A stretch of 64,000 bases of DNA from Nageia nagi (taxonomy: Eukaryota > Pinophyta), in the NCBI GenBank assembly GCA_050084985.1, contig JBITNC010000002.1:8680001-8744000 (forward strand). The letters are read 5' to 3'. Below, piece by piece: positions 1 to 11,921 of this stretch. The notes beneath the pieces were generated by a model. The model saw only the letters and a program-made list of their open reading frames with translations, was not told the origin of the DNA and did no database searches. Every line of letters begins with the position of its first letter. The stretch's first letter is position 1. The position numbers and the translations under genes were made by a program.

Positions 1-3000
1 TCTGACATCTCTCCACCAAGGTGAACCCATTAGGTTCTGAATACAGACACATTCAATAAACCACTACGACATCAGTACACCTATACAAGGCATATATTGC
101 CTCGTGTTCAACCTTGGTGTGATAGTTGACAACAAACCAATAAATGGATACAAAATTCTTACAAGGAGTTTTCTTCCTAAAATCAAATCAAACAAGTATG
201 CACCTTGTTAGGACTAGGAGATTGTTTTGTGTGTGTCTATGTACAAACACATGTATACAAATACTTCTATACATGTGCCCATATATGTATATCATCACTA
301 GAATTACCTGCTTAGAAAAGTGGGCTTTGAATCACATATGGTGGTGCAATTATATACTTCTGACATTCTTAATAATTTAGTTATGGATAAAATGTTTCCA
401 AGTGATGCAAATTACTGGATCCTCTACACCCAAATAGATCAAATATCATTAAACCCCACTAAACAAATTATACATAAAATTCATTAAAGGGGTATCAAGG
501 AATTCAAATCCATGACATGGGTTTAAAAAAATTCTAGATTTTACGCATTAAAAAATTGGAACTTGTCTCATTTGACTTACAAGCTTCGCCTGAATATTGT
601 GGGTGCCCGTTGTAGCCATTTTCTTTCTCCTCGCTTCAACCTTGTTAATCCAAGATGGGTTTTCAGGATCTTTGTCCGCAGAAAAATTCAATCTCTCACC
701 TTAGATATCTATTGAAATTGGAAATGAAATGAAAATGGAGATGAAGATCGATATTAGTGATTGAAATTATTGCGCCCCCTTTGCTTGTGCTGATGTTAAA
801 GCTTTTAGATATACTATTGAATAAGATTTGGGTTTTCTATACTTGAGATTCCAAAACGTGTTGTGTTCGGAATTGAGACATTAGCTTCTCGATTTCACAT
901 AGATGAGCTTCTTAATTGGACAAAGGTGACTAATAAGAGTCGTATCTGATTTTGCATATTCTAGATATAGAATGGTAGGTGATTTGGAAAGGTCGGTGAT
1001 GCCAATCGGTGTATATTTTAAAAGTTATATATATATATAGATATAGATATATATTTTAGATTCAATGGACATACTGAGGAGCTTGCTACCTACATTAGAT
1101 GGTGTTAGATCATTTTCATTCCATTGTATCTTAAAAATATTTTATTTATAGTGTGTTTTATTGTAGTTTTAAATGGTTTTTTTTTTTTATTTGTACATAA
1201 TAAATTTATAATTTGATAAGATATATATATAGAGAAAGATAGAGATTATGAGGTAAATTATTTTAGGAATTTTTTCATGATTGTTAGTAGGGTAAATCTT
1301 TTAATATTTCCACCATCCATATAGTAACTTGTGAGAGTAGTATGATTGTAGCCAAGTTGTAGCTCCATTATAGTATAATGAAACAACTAGTGAGATTCGA
1401 ACTTGAGACCATAGCATTTTTTTGGTTAAGGTAGTTTTTATTTTTATTTATTTTGAATGAGATTGTAATTTCTATTGCGATAACTTTCAAAGTACAATTT
1501 GGTATTGTTAATATCTTAGATGTTGTACTTTCTATTCAAGAATTTGAAAATGCATATGATTGTCTTGAGTCTTTTACCTTATTAGGTTCCTTTGTTGGTT
1601 GAATTTTTCTAAAGGTAATTTATGAGCTTGAATTAATTTCAACTATATGATTTTTGTACATGTATGGATTGTAAAATTGTTGGGGTACCAATAGTTTTTG
1701 TTGCAAAAATATTGATTGCTCAACAATTTTGCATCTTAACATTTCAAAAATAAAAATTATATACTAAAATGCAAAAAAATAAAAAATCCAACAAACCAAC
1801 CTAAATTTGTGTTTCATTTTACTAACACATTTTCTACAATACGTTTTATTTGTAAAATCATAAACCTAGGTGAAACTAACCATCCTACCCTACATGCCCT
1901 CCATTGCCATGGTTAGCAATGCCCTAGTTAGTCATCTCACTTGAATTTCTCACTAACACTCAACTTTTTACTAATTCTCATGATTTTTCTCTGTTCAACA
2001 TTTTCATAAAGATTGTTTGTAAACTTGTAAGATGAAAATGAGTGTTAACTTTTCCATTTTATTTCCCCGCATAGAAAAATATGTAAATAATTCATTATTG
2101 TTTGCATGACTTCAAAATATTTAAATATTTTTTATTTGTTTGCATAACTTATGATCATGTAAATGGTTTTAAACAATTTACATAAATTAAAATTATGGAA
2201 ATGATATTCTCTATTCACAAAACCTTCTTTTTAATTTTCTTATTTTCTTATCTTTATTTGCATTTGACTTCATTAAGACCTCATACACCTTCTAACTTCA
2301 TTCTTATTGAAGATGTCCTCATTTTATGAGATACTATTCTTCATCAAATGATTCCTTGATGTCCTATTTTTTTTTAATCAACTTGTCACTTGAGGAGGGA
2401 GATATAATAATCATCATCCTATTTTGAGCAAAATAATATTAAAAAATAGTAATTTAAGATAAAAACTTTTTGATGATCTTGCGCTTATCATCTTTAAACT
2501 TCTTATACTTACATATACATGTTATAGATACTTGAAAAATATTTAATAATAAAATAATTTAAGTATCACAAGCTTTGTTTCTTAATTTTATAACAATAAC
2601 TAAGAACAATAACAAAATTAAGCATTATCCTAGCTATTAAAGAAGACTTAGTCCTATCAAGATGAAAATTGACATACAATACCTATCATCCTTACTTAGG
2701 AAGTAGATTAGATACCAAGAATAAGCTTGACAAGTCATCAATACTTCATATGTGAGATCTGAGTTAAAGTAGACTCACTTCTCAAGCACTAACACTTGGG
2801 CTCCTAGGTTACATGACTTAGTGTATGTAGTCCATAACCTCAATGATTGATCTTTGAACAAATCTTGATCATGTGTGAACTTGTAAGAATAAGCCTATTA
2901 TAGCAAGTGAAGTGAAAGATAGGAAACAAAATGCATGTGATAACACAAAATTAAAATCTTGATAGGTGGCATATAAAGAAATCGATCACATCTAATATCT

Positions 3001-4918
3001 AAATATATAGAATATGTGAGTAAGAACTATCAAGGTTTGATAATTATCTCATGTATACATCTCCTCTTTATAAAAACAAGTCTTTTATAAGTCCAAGCTA
3101 CCTTGATTAGTACTTCTTGATCCTTACAACACAAATTTAATCATATTTTCATGGAGGTTATTATTGTTTATATGAATGATACTTTTAGGATGAATTATTT
3201 TTATAATGATTCTTTTGAGATATATTGTTGTTCATTTGAATGGGAGCAAGTTAAGACTTTTATTACTAGTTATCATTGTCATCAAAATTCTTCATGGTTA
3301 ATAGCCTAACCTAACACATGAGATTATTTTTATGATATCATGGTGCCCATGATATAGCCATTGATAAATCATAAACATATTAGCTTGGGGGAGTTTTAAA
3401 TGATATGTTTTGTTGGATTTTTTTATCTTTGAGGATAAATTTGAGTTTATTTAGATCCAATCTTTTTAATCAAATGATTTAGTTTTATATATCAATTCAT
3501 GTCAAAATAGTGTGGCTTAGTCTTATTTGAAAATCAAAATAGATAGTTCAAATTCAATCTCAGATGATTTAATTTGGTATAACAGTTCATGTCATATTAG
3601 TATAAGCTTAAGATCAATTGGAAATTAATTTATATTTAGTAAGAAATTTAGTTACATATGTTAGATGTTTTAGTGAGAAATTTTATTATTTTGATGATTT
3701 AAAATTACCAAAGGTAAAGGAAAAATTTTCAAATAACTCTTTGTGAAGAATGTCATACACCATACACTCAACACACCTTGTGAGAAATTCAAGAAAGAAT
3801 AGGCATCACTATACTAACTTTCCTATGTTGTGATATGCCAAATTGATAAGATATGGGATAAGAAAATATCCTTTGTGCTTAATGTGTCCAAATGATGTCT
3901 AAACCCTAAAATTAAGACAAGAGTTATTGGGAAGCCTCAAATCATAAGCTCTTGAGGCCTTGTGATCAATCAAGAAGGGTGGAACCCCTAACTTAACAAG
4001 AAAGTAACCCCTCTAATATTCAATCAAAAAGATGATATAAATAAATGATATGCCTATGATGCAAATGATATGACAAATCATAAGATAAATGACAAGATCT
4101 ATAGACTATGACAAGATGTAAGTATTGACAAGATATACAATAAAGATTCAAGATATGTAGTAAATAAGCCTATATAAACCTATGAAAAAATTATGCCACA
4201 AATCTATGAATAGTTTGAAAAGTCAATGGTGGATATATGACAATTTAGACTAGTAAATGATAAATGAAGTTCAAACCCTAAGGGTATACCTTAAAGTTCA
4301 AAATCCTAGGTTGAAACCCTAAGTGAATGCTTTAGGCTACAATGCCTATATGAAAATCAAATAAGAAAATGTACAATATTTAATGGAGGATACAAGCTTT
4401 TAACTATGGATTAAAATATGATCAAAACCTGTAAAAAATCATGAAATCAACCATCAATATCATAAAGATCTCAAAGACACAAAGATACCTCAATCAATCA
4501 TGAATGGAGAAGAGATACAGAGGCTTAAAGGTGTATGTTCAAGATTTGATATTGAAACCCTTAAAATAATATCACAAGGCTTGGATTTGCACTCATAATA
4601 TTCAAAATGCTCACAGTGCTCGTGAAAAATGAAGTGGCAATCCTTGAAAAGTGAGACCAATTCACTCATTTATAAATAGAGTAGTTAAGATCATTCAAAT
4701 GACTATGACCAATAATATTTTCCAAACAATTAGCAAATCCTCCATATGAGTGGCAAACAATGCTAAAAATTGATTAAGTACTAAAATATTATCGATTGAA
4801 CTTGCAATGAATGTTGCATCACATGTTAGTTCGACATGATATGATATAATAGCTTAAGTATCATAAATATTTATAAAATACTATTAATAAGATAAAATAT
4901 GATTTTAGGGTATTTATA
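1..4918. other. AT-rich gene-poor stretch, old repeat relics
   Basis: No protein family could be recognised in any frame over this stretch apart from the small exon-like fragment listed separately. Open frames are short and low in complexity. It holds AT microsatellite-like runs near 1,026-1,056 and 1,220-1,236. A TATAAATAG match lies at 4,671 on the + strand, opposite to the orientation implied by the polypurine tract next to it. The right edge, 4,918, looks like the end of a decayed LTR because it abuts a purine-tract motif shared with other elements in the window, so part of the last 1 kb is probably LTR. I could not find its left end. Confidence 0.5.
583..705 (-). pseudogene. Possible exon fragment of an unrecognised host gene
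   Basis: Read on the minus strand, about 36 codons are open. They have a composition unlike the surrounding repeats, with a lysine/arginine-rich stretch near ADKDPENPSWINKVEARRKK. The frame ends at a strong consensus splice donor (GTAAGT) at about 582-587, with out-of-frame AT-rich sequence beyond. GC content is visibly higher than on either side. Further right, at about 845-945, another short stretch is open on both strands (plus strand near RVVFGIETLASRFHIDELL), which could be a second piece. I do not recognise the family. It may be an exon relic, a captured fragment or chance. Confidence 0.25.
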
Positions 4919-4931
4919 GTTGCCCCTTTTT
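4919..4931 (-). other. Polypurine tract-like site of PMD-element copy 0
   Basis: The + strand reads as a pyrimidine-rich GTTGCCCCTTTTT, so the minus strand carries AAAAAGGGGCAAC directly before a TATAAATA end. The same arrangement occurs at 19,468 and, better preserved, at 40,085 in element D, where it abuts a TGTAGA LTR start. This indicates a minus-strand LTR element whose 3' LTR lies to the left. Confidence 0.5.
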
Positions 4932-5888
4932 GTGTTGAGCTTCAAGACCTACAAGAAGCTTAGTACAAAAATATGTGATAGAAAAAACTAAAAGTTGTAA
5001 ATGATAATGATATATAAGCATAAAATGATTAGGATGGATCTAGTTTCATTACATGATAGGTTGTATAATATTGCCTTGAACATCCAACCCATGTCTAGTT
5101 TCAACACATGATCGACCATATAAGACTAAAATGAATATAATGATAATCCAACTAAATATGGTTTCGACACATGACATGTTGTATAAGATGGATTTGAACA
5201 TCATGATAATGACTTGTAAATAATTTTTCAAATGGATCAAATAGTCTTTGAAATAAAAGCAAAACTCTAATCTAATATAACTAAGTATGTAAAGGGAAAT
5301 GATCTCTACTTTTCCCCAAAAATTGAAGGGCAAAAATAAAGTAAATGATCTTTACTTTACCCTAGTAATTGAAGGGAGTCTGACTCTTCTTTTCCATAGT
5401 AGTCAAAAGGAAATAAGAAAATAAATAATCTCTACTTTACCCAAATAATTGAGGGGTATTTTTATTGAATGATATCTGCTTTACCCCAATAGTTGGAGAA
5501 AATGATCGTTGGCTTGTAAACCTACCAAGCGTGAGATCGTAGCATGCAAGAATATGACATTTGAATAAAGTGCCAAATGATCTCTACTTTACCTCAATAG
5601 CTAAATAAAAAATGATCGTAGGCTCATAGACCTACCAAACATTGGATAGTAGCATGCAAGCATATGAATCTTGAATAAGAGAAATGTCGATGTTGACCAT
5701 GATGACATCTGAGTATGTTGATTACCAATCAATCATGTCAAGATAAAATTTTTCCAACAAACACTTATAATGTAAAAAGTTTTACCATGCTATCCTTAAT
5801 GATGTCAATGTTGTGTCTATTAAGATTTGTAAAGTTCTAATCAAAATAGTAATATGTGTGAAGTTCTCCCCCTTAAACAAGAAGGTGT

Positions 5889-5893
5889 GATGG
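5889..5893. repeat. Target site duplication, left (GATGG)
   Basis: GATGG directly precedes the left LTR of Gypsy-1 and is repeated exactly after the right LTR at 11,917-11,921. Confidence 0.9.
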
Positions 5894-6871
5894 TGTAATG
5901 TACTTTCTAGATTTATCCAATTTAGCATTCAATTCCATGAACTAGGGCATCAATAAACATGCTTATAAACCATCCAACTTATGCATTCAAATTGATATGC
6001 AATAGCAGTAACCAAAAGGGATTATAACATGTGAATATGACCAGAACTAGGGAAAAAATTAAATTTGTAACATAACAAAAATATAGCTTCCAAATTGCTC
6101 AATTTGTATATATTCCCATGCATAAAGAAGATAAATGTATAGCATAAATAGATAGCAACATTCATTCACATTTGAGATGTAATATGAGAGCCAATGTCAT
6201 CAATAATAAACCAAGAATAAGTATAGGGTTGTTACAATCCTGTTACAAGCTCTAGGGTAAAGCCCAAGATTCCAAAATGCTTAAAATAGGCTCCTCAAGG
6301 CTTGCATAAGTCCTAAGGTAGCTCCTAATTTTGGTGCAAGTCTCAAGATGGCTCCTAATAGTTGGCACAATCTTACAAGTGGTAATAATGGTAGGCACAA
6401 ACTCTACAAGATATGTAGAAGTGTACATGAGCCACTTCTAGGATAGGAGTATCCCTAAACCCTAGAAGGTAGAGAAGGGAAGCATCCTTAAGCTTTGAAT
6501 GATCCAAGATCAAATGCACAAGATGATGTCTTCAAATGACCAAATACCTTACCTTTATAGCATTCCAAACTTATCAATATATATCTAAACGGTAGCTAAC
6601 TAGGAGAAGGGGAATAATTAATTATTAAATAGCCCCAAACCTCCCTCATATGGTTGACTTTGGCATGTGGAAATAATTCATCTTATTGGCCCTTTTTTCT
6701 AATTAAAATAAACATATAATTTTCCCTTTCGAGTGCTTTCCTTATGGGTACAAATATAGATATAATAAGTGCATAAATTAATAAATAAAGTAATCCTAAT
6801 CTAAGTACTAATGATCACAATGAATAAGAATGAGGGGATACATTTACATGTCCCAAATTGGGGACATTACA
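5894..6871 (-). repeat. 3' LTR of Gypsy-1
   Basis: The repeat begins TGTAATGTAC and ends GGACATTACA on the + strand, giving short inverted ends. It aligns along its whole length with 10,985-11,916. A purine-rich GAGGAGGA on the minus strand near 6,878-6,885 may be the polypurine tract, though it is not directly at the edge. Confidence 0.9.
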
Positions 6872-8284
6872 AGTACATCCTCCTCAAATTGATTTCCCTT
6901 AAGCAATTCTAAGCGCATCCCAAAATAATGCTTGTCTTCTTGCTTTATCTTCAAAGGTACCAAGTGATGCTTGACTCCATAGAGATCCTTCCAATGTGTT
7001 AATAATTTTTCCAAATAATTTTTAAAGTAATCCCTTGATGATGTCAAAGTGGTGTAATCACGGAGGAGGCCCTCCCAATGTGTGGGAGAAAGAACTTTGA
7101 TTGATGATGTACACTAATTTGATCTCCAATCTTGTGTAATGCTCCAAAAATGATCCCAATACTTGACTATCCCAAAAATGTGAAGAATCATAGGTAATAA
7201 GTGATTCAAATGCTTTCCAAGTGTTTCTTCTTCATAGGATCTAATGGTACTAAATTTAGTAGGTTATTCCCAATCACAATGATGTGCAAATACTATATCA
7301 ATATTCAAAACTAAACTATCATTATTTTTTCCAAATTCATAGAGAAATGATAGTGAGATCATCCTCCTTTTGGAAACATCAAGATTCATACATGCTATCA
7401 TTTGTAGTACTAGAGGTTGAAGTAGGAAGGATTGGTTCTTTTTCTTATTTACATCATAAACTTTTCCAAGAAAGGTTTGAATCATTCCTCTAAGGATCTC
7501 AATAGAAGGTGTCATATGGACCTCAAAATGTGCTTGCATATCATCCTTCATGATGGTTGTTCCAAGAAGTAAAATGGAATAAAAAAATGAAGTGATAAGG
7601 ATTGATATATGTCATGTCTAGTTGTCCTCTTTTAAACTAAAGTAACATGTGGTGGAATGGGATACTTGTATTTTCCAAACTCATGAATATGTCCATGATA
7701 ATTATGTCTCTTACTTTCGCAATGGGTAATAGGGACATGTTAGAAAGTATATTTTTGTTGCAATGATGAAAAAGATTGTCATATCTTCTTAGAAATATCA
7801 TATCTCATTGTCCAAGAATGAACAATTGTAAGCCTTAATGGTGTCCCTTACTGGCATGTGAAAGACTCTTTTGTGGTAGTAAAATATATTAAACTATCAT
7901 AAAAATAAAAAATGATGTCTTGGTTATTCTTCACCATTTGATATGATTTTTCTTCTTCTTTCATGATGTAGTCATGACTACAATTTGTAAGAATATTGTT
8001 GTCCCTATTTATTGTTGTTTAGACCAATCTTTTAGCAATGTATTCCAACTTCATGCACACCAAATTGAGCATATACCAAAGAGATAAAAATATTCTCCAT
8101 AAGTTATCATCAAATTCAACTAAGTTCTCCTTCCATATGGTTGCCCATAAACTCTATCAAAACTGAGATCATTATTGTCCGAACTAAGTGTAATGTTTTC
8201 CCATGAAGTAAATATGTGGGAATTGATTTTTGCTAATGAAGGCTACCATTGAATGGTATCATAAGTGATGTTATTACTACTACC
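6872..8284 (-). other. Gypsy-1 interior without recognisable pol domains
   Basis: Two short minus-strand frames lie here (7,264-7,551 and 6,844-7,047, the second running into the LTR). Neither matches a family I recognise. I looked for the RT YxDD box, the RNase H motifs and the integrase HHCC and DDE motifs on the minus strand and found none. A profile search with Ty3 RT and integrase models would settle it. Confidence 0.5.
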
Positions 8285-10692
8285 TTAATCATAAGGAAGA
8301 TGCCTTGTGTGTGTTTTGTCAAATGCAAGTGGTAGCTCAATTGATGTAGCTATACTCTTGCCCTTGTCTTCCTTAAGACTAATTTTATCCTTGTTATATT
8401 TTCTAGGGAAGGTATCATGGCTGATGGGAAAGCTTCCTTTTGGAATAGCTTCATATGTATTTTTCAAACTATTCAAAGTTGTCAATGAATGTATAGGATG
8501 GATGCCTCTTAGTGTAACTCTTTCCCCTTGTTGAAAGAAGCTCATTTTCAAATTTCGATAATTAAAGGTGACATATCCTAATTTATATAACCATTAGATT
8601 CCCAATACAATGTGGGGTGAGAAACCCATTGGGTATATATAGAATTCTTCTATAATGGTATGGTTTCCAATGGTCAACTCAAGATCCCTAATCATCCATT
8701 ACATATGTTTTTGCATCCTCTAGCATTGGTGACTCTAAATTCTTGATATTTAACTCTCTCTAAGTTTGTACTAAGAAAAAAAACTTCATTTATGAAATTA
8801 TTAGTGACTCCATTATCTACTAAGGTAAGGATGGATTATCCCATAATGTGTCCCTCTAATTTGAGAGTTATTTGAAAGGTTTTATCAAAGGCTTAATGAA
8901 TTCTCTAAGTTCTCTTTTTATTTTCTTGGTAGGTGAATGAGAGATATCACTTGAGGCTAATCTTTTCCCATATAGGTGTGGCCAAGTGTCCTAGGTTTTA
9001 TAGAGGATGTTTGGCTGGTTTAAGAAATTCTAAATAAGATAACGATTTGATTCTATTTTCAAAAATGTAAAAATGTGATGTGGAATTAAAAGTAAATGGA
9101 GTCACATATGTACCTTGTTCTTGGATACCCCATCTTTGTTCTAATGATTTTATTCTATCATCTTATGGTACCATGCTTGAGAGACTTTATTCTTTTGCAC
9201 TTGATGTGGATGCCTCCAACCTCTTAATAGAAGCATTTTTATTCTTATCCTCCTTTATACCTTGAAGTGTGATCTCATGGTCTCCACTCTTGAACTTGAA
9301 TTGCAAGGTTGAGTGGTTAGTGGTGTAGTCTCCCAAGGATACCAACCATTGTACCCCTAAGACAACATGAGATGAATCCCCCAAAGGGAAGATGAAGAAG
9401 TTATCTTCAATAGTTTAGTCCTTCAAACTAACCTTCATATTGGGCACATATATATTAAAAGGTGTAATGTTCACATTCCCAACTTTCACATCAAAACCCA
9501 TAAATTGTCTGATCTTAATCTTCTTGGAGGTGGCTAGCTTTTCATTAACAAAGTTATGAGTAACACCTCCATATATCAACACTAGGACCTTCTCTTCCAA
9601 AACTTCTTTGTGGATTTTATAGTGAAATATTGATTCATACCACTCAATGTAGCTAGTTTCCCTCTTCTTGGAGTCGTTGGTGGGGTAGGCTTAGGATTGG
9701 GTTTTTGAATGTTCATAGTTCTATATGATGACTCATCTTCATCATAGTCATTAGTTTCATGTTATTCATAAGATTATTATTCTTTGGATAAAACTTCAAT
9801 GTAATGTGTTTCCCCTTTTCCAAGAAAATAATGATCCAGTGTCCAAGGTTGCTTGTAAATAAAACATAAATTCTTCCTCCTTAGCTCATTTCTTTCATCC
9901 TTGGTTCTTCTTGTGTATCTAGTGGGAGGAGTAAAAGTGGCCTTTCCACTTGATGATTCTCTCATAGGTGGTGATGTATCCTTCTTATATGGTGTTCCCA
10001 TGCTACGTCTATGTATGGTGTCATTGGCTTGGTCCTTGGAAGTGTAGAATCTTCAAGAGTGAGAGATATCTTGATTGCATATTATAAAGTAGATGGATCA
10101 AAGGCTTTGAACAAGCCCTTTAATGGATCCTTAAGTCCTTCCATAAAGAGGAAAGCTATTATCCTATCCGATACATCTAAAACCATGATTGGAATCATTT
10201 GAAACTATTCAACATAAGTTCCCATAGTGGTGATTTTATGAAGTGTAACCATCTCTCTAAAGTACTCTTCCTCATCATTTCTCTCAAACTTGTCAAGAAC
10301 TCTTTTGAAAAACTCTTCAAAGATACCTTGTTATCCCCTAATGTGGTAAACCCATTGTGCCACCACTCATATGCTATGCCATTAAGGTGAATAGAGGCAA
10401 ATCTAATTGCATCCATCTCTCTCATAAGGCAAAGAGGGAAGTAGTTTTGAAGCTTTTGTAACTAATCCCTAAGTGTAGGGGTGTTACCATTTAAGATTGA
10501 TACTTGCACTTTTTGTAGATATTTTTTATCATGATAATAGTTTCCCTTTCCTATCTTCTTACCTAAAATATTAAGAAAACTTTCAAAGGTAAATGTTTTC
10601 TTGAATTTGACACTCTTACCTTGATATTGGATGAAGTCGGTGTCAAGATATTCATTATGGTTTTCCTCTTCTTCTTGCAAAAACATGGGCAT
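8285..10692 (-). pseudogene. Gypsy-1 gag-protease remnant, with two protease-like segments
   Basis: On the minus strand the order is as follows. An acidic N-terminal part lies at 10,692-10,462. A Ty3 Gag core at 10,425-10,195 has the family phrase GIAYEWWHNG. A CCHC knuckle at about 9,880-9,810 has lost two cysteines (Cys to Tyr), leaving CFIYKQPW and HYFLGKG. A retropepsin-like segment at 9,600-9,187 has the catalytic triplet changed to YGG in VLIYGGVTHNF, followed by VVLGVQWL. A second retropepsin-like segment at about 8,840-8,560 has LVDNGVTNNFINEVF and ends near FQQGERVTLRG. Stops and shifts break all of it, so no product is expected. Gag would form the particle and the protease would mature it. 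The second protease-like segment is unusual and may come from fusion of two elements. Confidence 0.8.
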
Positions 10693-10971
10693 GGACTACT
10701 TGCATAGAGGTGGTTGAGTAAGATAGATTTATTCCTCAATCCTTTGATTCAATGTGGCTATCCTAAATGGGATTCTTGATCCTTATTATGCTCATGGAGT
10801 AGGTGCAAAAGCATCCACCTTCTTCACAAGTTGAGATAGCAACTCTACCATGGTTGCCAACTATTATATGAGGTCGGCCTTATTTGGTCTCTCTAATGGA
10901 TCCTTGTTCCTCCTTATGTAATACTAATACATTGGCATGTTAGAAGTCCTCACATAATGGTAAGACTTTGA

Positions 10972-10983
10972 GCTCTAATACCA
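10972..10983 (-). other. Primer binding site of Gypsy-1 (tRNA-iMet)
   Basis: The minus strand reads TGGTATTAGAGC one base from the LTR end. This is the usual plant initiator-Met primer site TGGTATCAGAGC with one C-to-T change, and it sets the element direction as minus. Confidence 0.85.
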
Positions 10984-10984
10984 T

Positions 10985-11916
10985 TATAATGTACCTTTAT
11001 AGGTTTATCCAATTTTACATTCAGTTCCATGAACTAGGGTATTAATAAACATGCTCATAAACCATTCAAATCATGCTCCCAAAATGATATGTAATAGTAG
11101 TAATTAAAAGGGATCATAACATGTGAATATGACCAATATTAGGGCATAAATAATATCTATAATGAAAAAAAAATATAGCTCCTAAAGTGCTCAATTCACA
11201 TACATTCCCATGCATAAAAAGATAGATGCATAACAGACATAGATAACAACATTCATTCACATCTGAGATGTAATATAAGAGCCAATATCATCAATAATGC
11301 ACCAAGAATAAGTATATGATTAGTACAAACCCATTACAAGTTCTAAAGCAAATCCCAAAGGTAGTTCCCAAGCTTGGCATAAGTCTCAAGATGGATCCCA
11401 ATAGTTGATGCAAGCTTCTAAGTGGTAAGAATGGTATATGTAAGCTCTCTAAGAAATGTAGAAGTGTAGATTAGCCACTTCTAGGATAGGGAGTATCCCT
11501 AAGCCCTAGAAGGTAGAGAAGGGAAGCATACCTAAGATCCAAATGATCTAAGATCAAATGCACATGATAATATCTTCAAATGACCAAATGCCTTTCCTTT
11601 ATAGCATTCCAAACTTATCAACATACCCCTAAAAGGCAGCCAACTAAGAGAGGGGGAATAATTAATTATTAAATAGACCTAAACCTCCCTCATATGGCTA
11701 ACTTGGGTATGGAGGTATAATTAATCTTATTGGCCCTTTTTTATAGTTCAAATAAACATATAATTTTTCCTTTTTGAGTGCTTGCCTTATAGGCACAAAT
11801 ATAGATATAATAAATACATAAATTGACAAATAAAGTGCTCCTAATCTAAGTACTAATGATCACAATGAATAAGCATGAGGAGAGACATTGAGATGTCCTA
11901 AATTGGGGACATTATA
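10985..11916 (-). repeat. 5' LTR of Gypsy-1
   Basis: Partner of the left LTR. Both terminal dinucleotides have changed by transition (TG to TA, CA to TA), as expected for an old methylated copy. It is flanked on the right by the GATGG duplication and on the inside by the primer site. Confidence 0.9.
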
Positions 11917-11921
11917 GATGG
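11917..11921. repeat. Target site duplication, right (GATGG)
   Basis: Exact partner of 5,889-5,893. The perfect match fixes both ends of Gypsy-1. Confidence 0.9.

Larger units (their letters stand above)
4919..5893. repeat. Internal relic of PMD-type element, left of Gypsy-1
   Basis: This block is homologous by eye to 19,468-20,130 and 36,863-37,170. All three share diverged copies of a phrase of about 35 bp resembling AATGATCTCTACTTTACCCC followed by AATAGTTGAGGG. Five degenerate copies lie between 5,290 and 5,620. It is interrupted at 5,893 by Gypsy-1 and resumes at 11,922. No protein is recognisable. The distance from the PPT to the PMD frame, once Gypsy-1 is removed, is about the same as in copy 1, which supports one original element. 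Confidence 0.55.
5894..11916 (-). mobile_element. Gypsy-1: Ty3/Gypsy-type LTR element lacking RT
   Basis: This is a complete-ended LTR retrotransposon of about 6.0 kb on the minus strand. It has two related LTRs of 978 and 932 bp, a perfect 5-bp target duplication (GATGG at 5,889-5,893 and 11,917-11,921), and a primer binding site for initiator Met tRNA next to the right LTR. The interior of about 4.1 kb encodes a Ty3-type Gag and aspartic protease remnants. I could not find reverse transcriptase, RNase H or integrase motifs, so it is either a non-autonomous form or an internally deleted one. The LTRs differ by roughly 15% by eye, so it is old. It sits inside the older PMD-type element. Confidence 0.9.
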
